The notes beneath the pieces were generated by a model. It did no database searches and was not told the origin of the DNA. It saw only the letters and a list, made by a program, of their open reading frames with translations. This document shows positions 1-8,890 of a stretch of 64,000 nucleotides of DNA, one piece after another. This stretch comes from Mikania micrantha (taxonomy: Eukaryota > Streptophyta > Magnoliopsida > Asterales > Asteraceae). The DNA lies in the NCBI GenBank assembly GCA_009363875.1, contig CM018683.1, positions 65,204,207 through 65,268,206 of the forward strand, in the 5' to 3' direction. The translations under genes were made by a program, and so were the position numbers. Position 1 is the first letter of the stretch. Each line of letters begins with the position of its first letter.

Positions 1-8
1 TTCGTTTT

Positions 9-180
9 CATGTTTCACAAAATGTTTCAAAAGTGTTTCAGCGTTTCACATGATGCAAATCAGGTTTCATGTTTCACAAAATGTATCGAAAACGTTTCAG
101 AGTTTCACTTGATCTAATCAGGTTTTATGTTTCACAAAAATGCATCAAAAGCGTTTCAAAGTTTCACAATAATTGAGATG
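9..180. repeat. ~60-bp tandem repeats in Gypsy A 3' LTR
   Basis: Three imperfect copies of a unit of about 58-60 bp, each beginning near CATGTTTCACAAAATG and containing GTTTCA words. The matching stretch of the other LTR has four copies. Confidence 0.75.
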
Positions 181-628
181 CCTCAAACGAGTAATTATGT
201 TTTCTCATTCCCCAAGTTTCAAAAGTCAAAATACAGGAAAAAGGGGTTCTTAACTCACCTTATAAAACTGAGGTTTCGTATACTTGTTTTGGACAGAGTC
301 TCTATTTATAAAAATGAGGTTTTCAGGTTTTAAGTCAGGAGAACCTCAACTTATATTTCTTAAGTTTCCTTAAAACAATTGGGCAAAATCTCTGCTTATA
401 ATTGTTTGTTTCCCAAAAATTAGTCAAAATCCTATTATATAATAATAATAAGATATAAAACAAGCATCATAACAAATAAAGATTTTTACCTTACAGAAGT
501 TTGGCAGTGCCTCACGTTGAACACTAGATGATTGGAGGGGTTAAATGTGGGCATTTGGAGGTGTAGGGTCGGGATTTGAAAGCCGGAAGTTAAATTTTCG
601 TAACAGAATTCGAAATCAGATGTCCTAG

Positions 629-636
629 TATTTATA
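629..636 (-). promoter_or_regulatory. TATA box of Gypsy A 3' LTR
   Basis: TATAAATA on the minus strand, followed downstream by an AT-rich leader. The same box is at 7655-7662 in the 5' LTR. The GCGGTA word and the CACGTG cluster lie about 50-120 bp upstream in both LTRs. Confidence 0.6.
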
Positions 637-720
637 GGCGAATTCTGGGTCTGGGGCGCACAACCTAGCCCCAACGTTTGGTTCGGGGCGGTACACTCGG
701 GCTTGGTGGATTGCATGTCT

Positions 721-750
721 GCCACGTGTTGACACGTGGTGCCACGTGGT
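721..750. promoter_or_regulatory. CACGTG (G-box) cluster, Gypsy A 3' LTR
   Basis: Three CACGTG cores lie within 30 bp (CCACGTGTTGACACGTGGTG followed by another CCACGTGG), about 85-120 bp upstream of the TATA box in transcript orientation. CACGTG is the plant G-box, bound by bZIP and bHLH factors. A regulatory role here is inference. Confidence 0.45.
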
Positions 751-1042
751 GTGTTCGAATGAAATCTGACTGGTTTCTTGTTTTCGAGATAACTTGAGTA
801 TACGAACTCCGTTTTACACGTCGTTTTCGCCCACGATCACGATTTTTCAATCATGATTTTTCGAGCTCTTTCCAACCATTAAACTTTCTAGACTTAAAAA
901 GTTCAAAATATCTTATTTCTTATTTAACGCTATATTCGACTCAGTGTATCTTGAAATCGGAACCTCGTTTCGTGATTTCGCTTTCACTCATTCTCTTTAT
1001 TTCCGAGTTATGATTCTAACCTGGAAATTGCGAATTGTCACA

Positions 1043-1056
1043 GTCTCCCCCCGTTA
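1043..1056 (-). other. Polypurine tract of Gypsy A
   Basis: On the minus strand a run AACGGGGGGAGAC sits directly before the 3' LTR, preceded by TTTCAGGACGAAATTTC, the form seen in the other Tekay-type elements of this window. It is the expected plus-strand DNA priming site. Confidence 0.8.
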
Positions 1057-1101
1057 ATGAAATTTCGTCCTGAAATTCAGTTTGTGCTTCTCAATACTGA
1101 T

Positions 1102-1454
1102 GTGTCATCAAACAAATGGGGGTATTTGAGTTTCATCTGATCTTCGCGTTCCAAGGTAAATTCCGGTCCTCGCCTTGAGTTCCAATGGACCTTTACTATT
1201 GGGATGCGACTTTGTTTCAACCGTTTCACTTCTCGATCCATGATTTCCACCGGTTCCTCTATGAAATGTAACTAATCGTCGATTTGAATTTCTTCCTGTG
1301 GAATCACTAGTGTTTCGTCTGACCGACATTTATTAAGATTCAATATATGGAATGTGTCACGCACCCCGCTGAGTTTCGGTGGTAATTTGAGTTTGTACGC
1401 AATAGGTCCAACCTTCGCTATGATTTCAAACGGCCCTATGTATCGAGGGTTCAA
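1102..1454 (-). pseudogene. Gypsy A integrase C-terminus and chromodomain remnant
   Basis: The 3' end of pol. On the minus strand 1454-1272 encodes the integrase C-terminal segment (RYIGPFEI, AYKLKLPPKLSGV, FHILNL). A TAG stop follows QIDD, and the same frame then runs on into a chromodomain at about 1260-1102, with EEPVEIMDREVK, IPIVKVHWNSRRG and YPHLF. Chromodomains of chromoviruses direct integration to particular chromatin. The domain reads through apart from the TAG. The tryptophan usually found in the later TWE motif reads as leucine (FTLERED). Confidence 0.85.
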
Positions 1455-1487
1455 TTTGCCACGTTTTCCGAACCTTACAACTCCTTT

Positions 1488-2140
1488 TCAAAGTGAGACC
1501 TTCAACATGACGCGGTCTCCAACTTGGAAAGTCAATGGTTTGCGTCTCACATCAGCGTAGCTCTTCGCGCGATCTTTTGTGGCTCGTAATTTGTATCGAA
1601 TTTTGAAGATTTTATCTGTGGTTTCTTGAATAAGTTCTAGCCCTGTGAGTTGACTTTCACCAACCTCGGTCCAACATATGGGTGATTGGCATTTACGACC
1701 GTACAAAGCTTCAAATGGTGCTTCCTTGATGCTCGTGTGATAACTATTGTTGTATGAGAATTTGATCAAAGGCATATGTGTATCCCAACTTCTTCCAAAA
1801 TCAATCACACATACTCCAAGCATGTCTTCCAGAGTTGGGGTAGTCCTTTCGCTCTGACCATCCGTTTGAGGATGATATGATATGTTGTACTCGTATCCAA
1901 ACGAGTACCCAATGCATCAAGTAGGGTTTGCCATACTAGTGAGGTGAATTTGTTGTCTTGATATGAGATGATGGAGGTTGGAATCCCATGTCGAGAAACT
2001 ACTTCCTTGATGTAAAGCCTGGTGAGTTTGTCCATGTTATCAGTTTCTTTCATAGGCAAGAAATGTGCAGACTTTGTGAGTCGATCGACTATTACCCAGA
2101 TAGTGTCATAGTTTCGTGACAAGGTCCATTGTAATCTCAT
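1488..2140 (-). pseudogene. Gypsy A integrase core, frameshifted
   Basis: Integrase catalytic (rve) domain in two frames. 2140-1805 carries IWVIVDRLTKSAHFLP (first catalytic Asp) and SIISYQDNKF, where the usual SDRD reads SYQD with the second Asp kept. Frame is lost before the region of the catalytic Glu. 1823-1488 continues with CVIDFGRSWD, FSYNNSYHTSI, FEALYGRKC and the GDRVMLKVS segment. A frameshift near 1815 separates the halves, so no working integrase can be made. Identity is clear from motif order. Confidence 0.85.
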
Positions 2141-2165
2141 CCCACTTCCATTGTGGAATCTCTGG

Positions 2166-2348
2166 TTACTGTGACAACCCTGATGGTTTTTGATACTTGG
2201 CTTTAACCCCAGAATGGGTTAAACATTTGCTAATATAAAGAGCGATATCAACCTTCATGTTAGGCCACCAATACAGCTCCTTGAGGTCGTGATACATTTT
2301 TTCAGAACCAGGGTGTACAGAGTATCGAGACTTGTGAGCTTCATCCAT
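2166..2348 (-). pseudogene. Gypsy A integrase zinc-binding (HHCC) remnant
   Basis: Starts DEAHKSRYSVHPGSEKMY and includes LYWWPNMK, the N-terminal zinc-binding region of Gypsy integrase. The second cysteine of the usual CLTC reads His (CLTH), damaging the metal site. It lies directly upstream of the core remnant in transcript order. Confidence 0.85.
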
Positions 2349-2756
2349 TACTAAACTCCTTAGGTTCCCAAAATTTGGTACCCAGACTCTATTTGCAAAG
2401 TAACAAGTTCTGTCAGTCTAAACCTCAAATTGTTTATCCAAGCCTCACAAGAATTCATTCTGCAAGTTCTCTTCCTTAAGTGCATCAATTTGGGCATTTC
2501 GAATTTGAACACTAAGGCTTGTTTGAATAGTCATTCCCAAAGCTCGCACTCGTAATGTCTTGGTTCACCATTTCCTGCTCAAAGCATCTGCAACAACATT
2601 TTCCTTGCAAGGATGATAGCGTATATTGCAATCATAATCATTGAGTAATTCAACCCAACGTCGTAGTCTCGTATTCAAGTCTTTTTTATCCAAGATATGC
2701 TGGAGACTTTTATGGTCAGTGTAAATAGTACACTTTGTACCATAAAGGTAGTGTCT
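2349..2756 (-). pseudogene. Gypsy A RNase H / connection region, degenerate
   Basis: There is no open frame of useful length here, but its position between the RNase H and integrase remnants makes it the end of RNase H and the connection. The minus-strand frames still contain pieces such as the tether after the RNase H domain. The reading is interrupted by several stops. Confidence 0.6.
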
Positions 2757-3227
2757 CTAGATTTTGAGTGTGAATACTACAGCTCCTAGTTCCAAATCAT
2801 GCGTAGTGTAATTCTTCTCATGAGTTTTGACCTGTCGGGATGCGTATGCAATGACTTTGTCTTTCTGCATTAGCACACAACCTAAGCCTTGATGTGATGC
2901 ATCGCAATACACTACCAAATCATCCATCCCTTCTGGTAGTGATAAAATCGGTGCACCGCATAGTTTTTGCTTCAACAATTGAAATGATGCCTCCTGCTTG
3001 TTGCTCCATTCAAATTTCTTTTCATTTTGCGTCAATGTAGTCGGTGGTAAAGCTATCTTGGAGAAACCTTCAATGAATCTTCTATAATATCCTGCTAAGC
3101 CGAGAAATTGGCGTGCTTCTGTCGGGGTTTTGGGTGCATTCCAATTCTTGATAGCCTCAATATTGGCAAGATCAACATGTATGCCTTTTTGATTAACTAC
3201 ATGCCCAAGGAATTGTACTTCTCTCAT
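2757..3227 (-). pseudogene. Gypsy A RT thumb and RNase H
   Basis: Encodes REVQFLGHVVNQKGI, the RT thumb signature FLGLAGYYRRFI, then RNase H with YCDASHQGLGCVLMQ (catalytic Asp) and THDLELGAVVF (Glu region). It overlaps the upstream RT frame by a few bases in a different frame, so a frameshift separates it from the palm. The domain content is typical of Ty3/Gypsy pol. Confidence 0.88.
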
Positions 3228-3823
3228 CCAAAATTCACATTTTCAAAACTTGGCGTACAGCTTTCGTTCCTTAGTAACTCAAAAATAAGCCTTAGTTGTT
3301 GCTCATGATCTTCTTTGGTTTTGGAATAAATGAGTAAATCATCGATGAACACAATGACAAATTTGTCCAAGTACGACTTACAAACCCTATTCATAAGGTC
3401 CATGAAAACTGTCGGAGCATTCGTTAATCCAAACAGCATAACCAAAAACTGATAATGGCCATACCGAGTTCTAAAAGCAGTTATCGGAACGTCCTCATCT
3501 TTGACCCTTAGTTGATGGTATTCTAAGCGCAGGCCGATCTTTGAATAAAAGTTGGAACCTGGCAGCTGGTCAAATAGATCATCTATTCTTGGTGACGGAT
3601 ACCGATTCTTGACTCTCAACTTGTTCAACTCTCGGTAATAAATGCACATTCTAAAGTTTCCATCTTTCTTCTTTACGAAGAAGATGAGTGCTCCCCACGG
3701 TGAGAAGCTTGGTCTTATGAAACCTTTGTCGAGTAACTCTTGTAGTTGCTTAGATAACTCATGCATCTCTGATGGGGCTAATCTGTATGACAATCGAGCT
3801 ATTGGTGCTGCACCAGGCACCAA
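3224..3823 (-). pseudogene. Gypsy A reverse transcriptase palm/fingers
   Basis: Contains GFIRPSFSPWGA, FVKKKDGNFRMCI, the LNKL segment, HYQFLVMLFGLTNAP and the catalytic box FIDDLLIYS. The usual IDYRELN reads IYYRELN, so one conserved Asp is lost. The fragment of about 200 codons covers fingers and palm before the frame is lost. Reverse transcriptase copies element RNA to DNA in cytoplasmic particles; this copy is broken. Confidence 0.9.
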
Positions 3824-3985
3824 GTCAATTCGAAATTCGACTTGCCTGTTAGGTGGTAATCCGGGAAAATCCTTTGGGAATACCTCTGGATACTCTCTTA
3901 CAATCGGTATATCTTCTAGTCGCTTCTCTTTTGACTTCCTTTCTATGACATGCGCTAATATTCTTTGACATCCCTTGTGTGGGTA

Positions 3986-4399
3986 CTAGCGGGCTTTCAT
4001 ACAGGAGATGATTTGTAACGCCTTTTCGCTCTTTTCAACATGAATTGAGAGAGTCTCCCCACTTGGGAGTGGAATGCGAATCACCTTTCGACAGCATACA
4101 ATTTCTACATGATTTTTGGACAACCAGTCGATACCAACAACCACATCGAAACTTCCTAATTTCACCGATAAAAGGTCTATATCCGAAACATAATCTCCTA
4201 GTTGTAACATGCACCCTTGAATTATCTCACTAGTTTCTATAAATTTTCCGTTGGCTAATTCTATTGTGTATCTATCGTGTAGTGCAGTTGGATTAGCTCC
4301 AATTAACGTGCTAAATTCAGTTGACATAAAGCTCTTATCTACCCCCGTATCAAATAGGACATAAGCATAATGATTATTGACAAAGAACGCACCCCTCAC
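3986..4399 (-). pseudogene. Gypsy A aspartic protease
   Basis: About 137 codons with the active-site box YVLFDTGVDKSFMS (DTG retained), followed by the protease fold pieces ANGKFIETSEII, LGSFDVVVGIDWLSKNH and a C-terminal tail. The enzyme cleaves the gag-pol polyprotein. 3824-3985 links it to RT and is out of frame. The next upstream segment is the zinc-knuckle region. Confidence 0.88.
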
Positions 4400-4411
4400 G
4401 AGGTTTGGATC

Positions 4412-4690
4412 TCATTTGGCATCTCTGGCTGCAATAATAAATGTCATGCTCCGAGCATTGTTGCCACCTTGATTTGCTAGTTTTGGGCAATTCCTCCTTA
4501 GATGACCTACTACTCCACATTCAAAACAACTCCTATTATCCTTGTTTCTATCTGTCACCAATGTAGGTGCAGGGCTCGACAACTCCTTGCTAGATGTCCA
4601 TGTCTTCCACATCTCCTACACATGAAAGACCTACATTCACCCTCGTTACGGAATCCACATCTTTCACACTTGGGAAGCTTTCCCACATAA
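4412..4690 (-). pseudogene. Gypsy A nucleocapsid zinc knuckles
   Basis: The minus strand near 4690-4600 encodes CERCGFRNEGEC followed by CRRCGRHGHLA, and 4612-4412 continues with CFECGVVGHLRRNC, a canonical CX2CX4HX4C knuckle. These bind genomic RNA in the gag nucleocapsid. The segment is frameshifted from the capsid part. Confidence 0.8.
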
Positions 4691-4722
4691 GATTTCTTAT
4701 CAGTTGTCACAACGGTGTTGAC

Positions 4723-5619
4723 TCAAACCTGAGTCGGTCTCTTTTGTGGTTGATTTAGGGAATTGCTATTCCATTTCCGTTTATTACCAATGTTTTGCTT
4801 TTCTTCAGGTATGTTTGTCCCCAAGGTTCCACGACGAACTGCCTGATTAATCAGGCGATGAGCCAACTGAATTGCACTTTGAATGGTATCTGGCTTAGAA
4901 GAGGTTACCATATCCTTAATACTTGGAGGAAGTCCTTGTTCTACTCGCTTGTACTCAGAAGTGACCATTGTTGGGCAAAGTTGTGCCAATTCATGAAATC
5001 TAGTGGTATAACTGGCAATGTCACTTCCTTGCAACTTCAAGTTATAGAATTCTTCTTCCATTTTCTAGATCTCGCTATTGGGCAGTATTCATCCATCATC
5101 ATTTGTTTCAGTGTTAACCAGGGAATCTAGTAGGCTTCGTCCATGCCTAAACCTTGAACATGGTTGTTCCACCATGTAAGAGCTACTCCATTTAGAGTAC
5201 AAGTGGCATACTTGACTCGGCATTCCTCGAGACAATTACTAACACGGAACACCGTTTCCATCTTTTCGCACAATCGAATCAGTGCGATAGCTCCATTAGT
5301 TCCATTAAAGCTAAGAGGTTGACAATTCAAGAAATCCTTGTAAAAACATGCCTTTGGTGCAGATCCAGTGCTTCCAGCAGCCACGCTACCACCTACAGCA
5401 CCATTTCCACTTACAAATCCACTGCTGCCTCTGGTATTGTTGCCATTGGTACCGGATCCTCCCTCTACTGTGTGTTGTTGATTTTTGTAGGTGGTCCATC
5501 TCTACCGAGATAGCAAGTTGCTCAGTTTCAGGATTTCCATGCGGGTTCTCTTGCGGATTAACTTGTGGATTTTCCTGTGGATTTCGCCTCGATCGTCCTC
5601 TCGGCATGTTTTTGAACAT
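4723..5619 (-). pseudogene. Gypsy A gag (matrix/capsid), fragmented
   Basis: Three pieces in transcript order. 5619-5386 is an Asn/Pro/Arg-rich N-terminus starting MFKNMPRGRSRR. 5384-5127 holds the capsid signature with FNGTNGAIALIRLCEKME and ALTWWNNHV. 5061-4723 has EEEFYNLKLQGSDIASY, RFHELAQLCP and GLPPSIKDMV. The order matches the gag (retrotrans_gag) domain of Tekay elements. Stops and frameshifts separate the pieces. The ATG at 5619 is a plausible original start just inside the primer site. Confidence 0.85.
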
Positions 5620-5699
5620 GCAACATTAATGTTTCGTGTTAGATTCATATGGCTATAGATTAGGTCTTAGTCATGAAACCTAAGTCACTATAAACCAAT

Positions 5700-5712
5700 G
5701 GCTCTGATACCA
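5700..5712 (-). other. Primer binding site of Gypsy A (tRNA-iMet)
   Basis: Minus-strand TGGTATCAGAGCC, complementary to the 3' end of plant initiator tRNA-Met, lies three bases inside the 5' LTR end at 5716. Confidence 0.9.
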
Positions 5713-6036
5713 ATCTGTCACACCCTTATCGTTGCGGAAGCATACCATGTGACTTTCAAGGTTTCACAGTCATTGTTTACAACAAAGGACACATGTTGCT
5801 ATATTAGAGAGCAATGTTACAACTACATTAGACACAAGCCTAATATAATAACAGTTTTAACTGAGTTTCACACATATATAAATGCTATTACACACGTATA
5901 CTATGCTATGTATCACACTGTTGAGTCTATCTCTCAAAGACTCTACAATATGTCTCCAAAGGTTAACCTCCCAGCTCCACCCCATGTATCATCATGCATA
6001 TGAGAAAACATGATTTTAAACAGTCAACATATCGTT

Positions 6037-6049
6037 GGTGAGTTCACAA
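6037..6049 (-). promoter_or_regulatory. LTR box 2 of Gypsy A (complement of box 1)
   Basis: The minus strand reads TTGTGAACTCACC, the exact reverse complement of box 1 at 6826-6838. As in the other three Tekay LTRs it is followed by CAAC, a TTGAC core and a TTTTCTC run. Its function is unknown. Confidence 0.5.
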
Positions 6050-6527
6050 GTTTATTTGTGACAAATGTATGTAATGTATCCCAAACAATTCAAATGTTTG
6101 CATAAAAAAATTAAATAATATTCACGTTCCAAACTAGGTGTAAAACATTGGTATCCAGTGCGAACATTGTTCCTTCCAACAATGTCGTGTTTAGTTCCTG
6201 ACAAATTGTGCAATTACAACTCCTGTTCCCGAAACCTAGCTGACGAGTGTTTGCCCCTTCCCAATGTCCTTGTCGCAAGACATTGTGTGTTTTAGCCTTA
6301 TTGAGTGCCCGCTCAAAATCTGGTCGTGGTTTTAGCTACGAACGACGGGCGTGGATTATCAATCACAAATATAATCTATTCTCAATAATCACGCCCCCCA
6401 CGGTTAAAGGTTACAGAATATGGGACTTAGCGAAAAATGTGTAACCCGTAAAATAATGACATGTTCGGTCATGTGTTTCTCCCCATTATCACGTGTTTCA
6501 ACAAAATGTTTTACAATGCTTTCGTTT

Positions 6528-6757
6528 TCATGTTTCACAAAAATGTTTTAAAAGTGTTTCAGCGTTTCACATGATGCAAATCAGGATTCATGTTCCACAA
6601 AATGTATCGGAAGCATTTCAGAGTTTCACCTGATCCAATCAGGTTTCATGTTTCGCAAAATGTATCTAAAACGTTTCAGAGTTTCACCAAATCTAATCAG
6701 GTTTTATGTTTCACAAAAATGCGTCAAAAGTGTTTCAAAGTTTCACAATAATTAAGA
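6528..6757. repeat. ~60-bp tandem repeats in Gypsy A 5' LTR
   Basis: Four imperfect copies begin at about 6528, 6588, 6646 and 6704, each with a CATGTTTCAC-like start and GTTTCA words. The corresponding region at 9-180 has three copies. Confidence 0.75.
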
Positions 6758-6825
6758 TGTTTCAAACGAGTGTTTATGTTTTCTCATTCCTCGAGTTTCA
6801 AATGTCAAAATACAGGAAAACGGGG

Positions 6826-6838
6826 TTGTGAACTCACC
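6826..6838 (-). promoter_or_regulatory. LTR box 1 of Gypsy A (splice-donor-like)
   Basis: The minus strand reads GGTGAGTTCACAA, preceded by CA so that CAG|GTGAGT matches the 5' splice-site consensus, and followed by a CCCCG..TTTT run shared with the other Tekay LTRs. It can pair perfectly over 13 bp with 6037-6049. Confidence 0.5.
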
Positions 6839-6839
6839 T

Positions 6840-7285
6840 GAGTTGATTCAAATCAATAACAATGCATAACGTTCGTATCACTAGTTCTTGAACTCTAAAC
6901 ATGTATGTCATTAGAGTTCTATGAGTTACTTAAGCTTAATCTGACTCTCAGAACTTTCCTTGATGTTCAATGTCAAGGACATTACAACTTAGGTCAGCAA
7001 TGTTATCTCAAATGTTTAATCAACTTCCTTAACTTAATATCGCAAAAAGAGTGCTAACTACGACTCGTTGGATTAATCAGGACATTCCCAGATTAATCAA
7101 ATTAGTATGGTTGTTGATTATATCACCAAAACAGTTTCTCGATGGATCTTGGTTTAGGATTAGTTAATCCTTGTCATTGATCATTCCAAAGAATGATCAA
7201 AACAATCACAACCATTGTTATAATCAAATGGTTAAGACCATTAGATCTATGATATTGTTTCATGATAATCGGAGATTATAACGGC
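6840..7285 (-). repeat. Hairpin-rich LTR segment absent from the 3' LTR
   Basis: About 446 bp present in this LTR and missing at 259-261 of the partner. It is a string of short inverted repeats: AATGTCAAGGACATT (6969-6983), GATTAATC twice (7072-7098), TTGATCATTC with a 4-nt loop (7177-7200) and AATGGTTAAGACCATT (7228-7243). Similar pieces in similar order occur in the Gypsy E LTR (about 30000-30500). Confidence 0.65.
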
Positions 7286-7654
7286 TTATAAAACTAAGGT
7301 TTCGTATACTTTTTTTTAACAGAGTCTCAGATTATAAAAGTGAGGTTCTCAAGTTTTAAGTCGGGTAGAACCTCGACTTATATTTCTTATGTTTCCTCAA
7401 AACAATTGGGCAGAATCTCTGCTTATAAATGTTTGTTTCCCAAAAATTAGTCATAATGCTATTATATAATAATAACAAGATCTAAAACATGTATCATAAC
7501 AAATCGAGTTTTTTACCTTACAGAAGTTCGGCAGCGCCTCGCGTTGAACACTAGATGATTTGAGGGGTTAATGTGGGTATTTAGAGGTGTAGGGTCAGCA
7601 TTTGAAAGCTGGAAAGTAAATTTTCGTAACAGAATTCAAAATCTGATGTCCTGG

Positions 7655-7662
7655 TATTTATA
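7655..7662 (-). promoter_or_regulatory. TATA box of Gypsy A 5' LTR
   Basis: Minus-strand TATAAATA, the counterpart of 629-636. This is the likely transcription start region of the element. Confidence 0.6.
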
Positions 7663-7745
7663 GGCGAATTCTAGGTCTAGGGCACAAAGCCTAGCCCCAA
7701 CGTTCGGTTCGGGGCGGTATGCCCGGGCCAGTGGATTTCATGTCG

Positions 7746-7785
7746 GCCACGTGTTGACACGTGGTGCCACGTGGTGCCACGTGGT
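7746..7785. promoter_or_regulatory. CACGTG (G-box) cluster, Gypsy A 5' LTR
   Basis: Four CACGTG cores within 40 bp, made by repeats of GCCACGTGGT. One more than in the other LTR, so the array varies by whole units. Confidence 0.45.
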
Positions 7786-8108
7786 GTGTTCAAATGCAAT
7801 TTGACTCGTTTATTGTTTTCGTGATAACGTGAGCATACGAACTCTGTTTTACGCGTCGTTTTCGCCCACGTTCACGATTTTTCGAGCTCTTTCTAACCAT
7901 TAAAATTTCAAGACATGAAGAGTTAAAAATATATGATTTCTTATTTAATGTTATATTCGACTCACTGTATCTTGAAATCGAAACCTTGTTTCGTGATTTC
8001 GCTTACACTCATTCTCTTTATTTCCGAGTTATGATTCTAAACTGGAAATTTTGAATTGTCACACATACATAGATACATGCATACATATATAGGATTTGGT
8101 TCTTTTAA

Positions 8109-8462
8109 TAACCCTCCTTAATTGTGGCAACCCAAATAACTTTCACAAGATCAACCCAAATCTTTGGGTTGTTTTTTCATGACCTTTATTATACATGTAC
8201 AAGTCTATGTTGTTTTATGTGTATGAGCTAAGTCATGAGCGTACGCGAAATTGCACTAGTGTAAAGTTTTGACAAATTTTAAATGTTACGAAAAAATGCT
8301 AAAACTTTACACTAGTGCAATTTCACGTATGCTCGTGAATTAGCTCATAGACATAAAACAACATAGTCTTACACTAGTGTAATAAAGGTCATGAAATAAA
8401 AAACCAAAGATTTGGGTTGATCTTGTGAGAGTTGTTTGAGTTACCACAATTAAAATGGGTTA
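8109..8462. mobile_element. Fold-back MITE
   Basis: About 354 bp folding into one long hairpin. The left arm (8109-8275) and right arm (8300-8462) are inverted copies with scattered mismatches; both contain TTGCACTAGTGTAAAGTTTT near the centre and CACAAGATCAACCCAAATCT near the ends. The ends read TAACCC and GGGTTA. There is no ORF. The superfamily is not clear because a clean target duplication is not visible. Confidence 0.7.
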
Positions 8463-8489
8463 ACAATGGATCCTTCCCCTGTATATATA

Positions 8490-8890
8490 CTAGATTAAAA
8501 CCCGTGTATTACACGGGATAAAAAAATTAGATACACATATAATAGTCACATACATTAAAAGTGCAACACATTATATGAAAAGTTAGAACAATGTTTCATA
8601 AGTTATAAAATATTTCTTTGTATACAACATTTGTTGTTTTGTTTGTAATTTTCCCATCTTTGTCAATAATTAATATTTTTAAACCTTCTCTGCTTTTTAC
8701 CCTTGATAATGCAACATACAACTGAACATGGGTAAACACCGGATGTTTTAAATATAAACCAACTTTAGATAATGACTGTCCTTGACTCTTGTTTATTGTC
8801 ATGGCGAAACAAACGGCTAGTGGAAATTGTCCTCTTAAATTTGAAAGGAATTTTCTTGTCTGAAGGTCTTGTCTGATGTTGTTCTAGAAT
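8490..8890 (-). mobile_element. Helitron 3' end with helicase remnant
   Basis: On the minus strand the segment ends with a GC-rich hairpin CCCGTGTAATACACGGG (8517-8501) followed by TTTTAATCTAG and then T. This is the usual Helitron 3' terminus: hairpin, CTRR end, insertion before T. Just upstream (8802-8596) is the C-terminus of a Pif1-type helicase. The 5' end of the element was not found. Confidence 0.7.
8596..8815 (-). pseudogene. Helitron Pif1-like helicase, C-terminal fragment
   Basis: It reads CFAMTINKSQGQSLSKVGLY then VQLYVALSRVKSREGLKILI and stops at 8596. TINKSQGQ and YVALSRVKS are the last conserved helicase motifs of plant RepHel proteins, which replicate and transpose Helitrons by a rolling-circle mechanism. 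Upstream (8816-8880) the similarity continues (QFPLAVCF) but the frame is lost, and no Rep domain or other helicase motif is visible. It is a broken tail only. Confidence 0.85.

Larger units (their letters stand above)
1..1042 (-). repeat. Gypsy A 3' LTR, partial
   Basis: On the minus strand this LTR starts at 1042 with TGTGACAA directly after the polypurine tract. It aligns with 6523-8063 of the 5' LTR, except that about 446 bp (6840-7285 there) is missing here at positions 259-261. A TATA box (minus TATAAATA) lies at 629-636. The remaining U5-side sequence is beyond the window edge. Confidence 0.9.
1..8063 (-). mobile_element. Gypsy A: Ty3/Gypsy chromovirus (Tekay/Del type), decayed
   Basis: An LTR retrotransposon read on the minus strand. 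In transcript order it has a 5' LTR (8063-5716), a primer site, gag, zinc knuckles, protease, reverse transcriptase, RNase H, integrase, chromodomain, a polypurine tract and a 3' LTR (from 1042 to beyond the window start). LTR ends are TGTGACAA at the start and GTGTGACA at the end. The protease-RT-RNaseH-integrase order defines Ty3/Gypsy, and the C-terminal chromodomain places it among chromoviruses, most like Tekay. The coding part has many stops and frameshifts, so it is non-autonomous. The outer target duplication cannot be checked because the left end lies outside the window. Confidence 0.93.
5716..8063 (-). repeat. Gypsy A 5' LTR (2348 bp)
   Basis: It starts on the minus strand at 8063 with TGTGACAATTC and ends at 5716 with GGGTGTGACA, next to the primer site. 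It contains the TATA box (7655-7662), the CACGTG cluster (7746-7785), the GCGGTA word near 7714, a ~446-bp segment absent from the other LTR (6840-7285), about four ~60-bp tandem repeats (6528-6757), and two complementary 13-bp boxes (6826-6838 and 6037-6049). No coding capacity. Confidence 0.92.
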
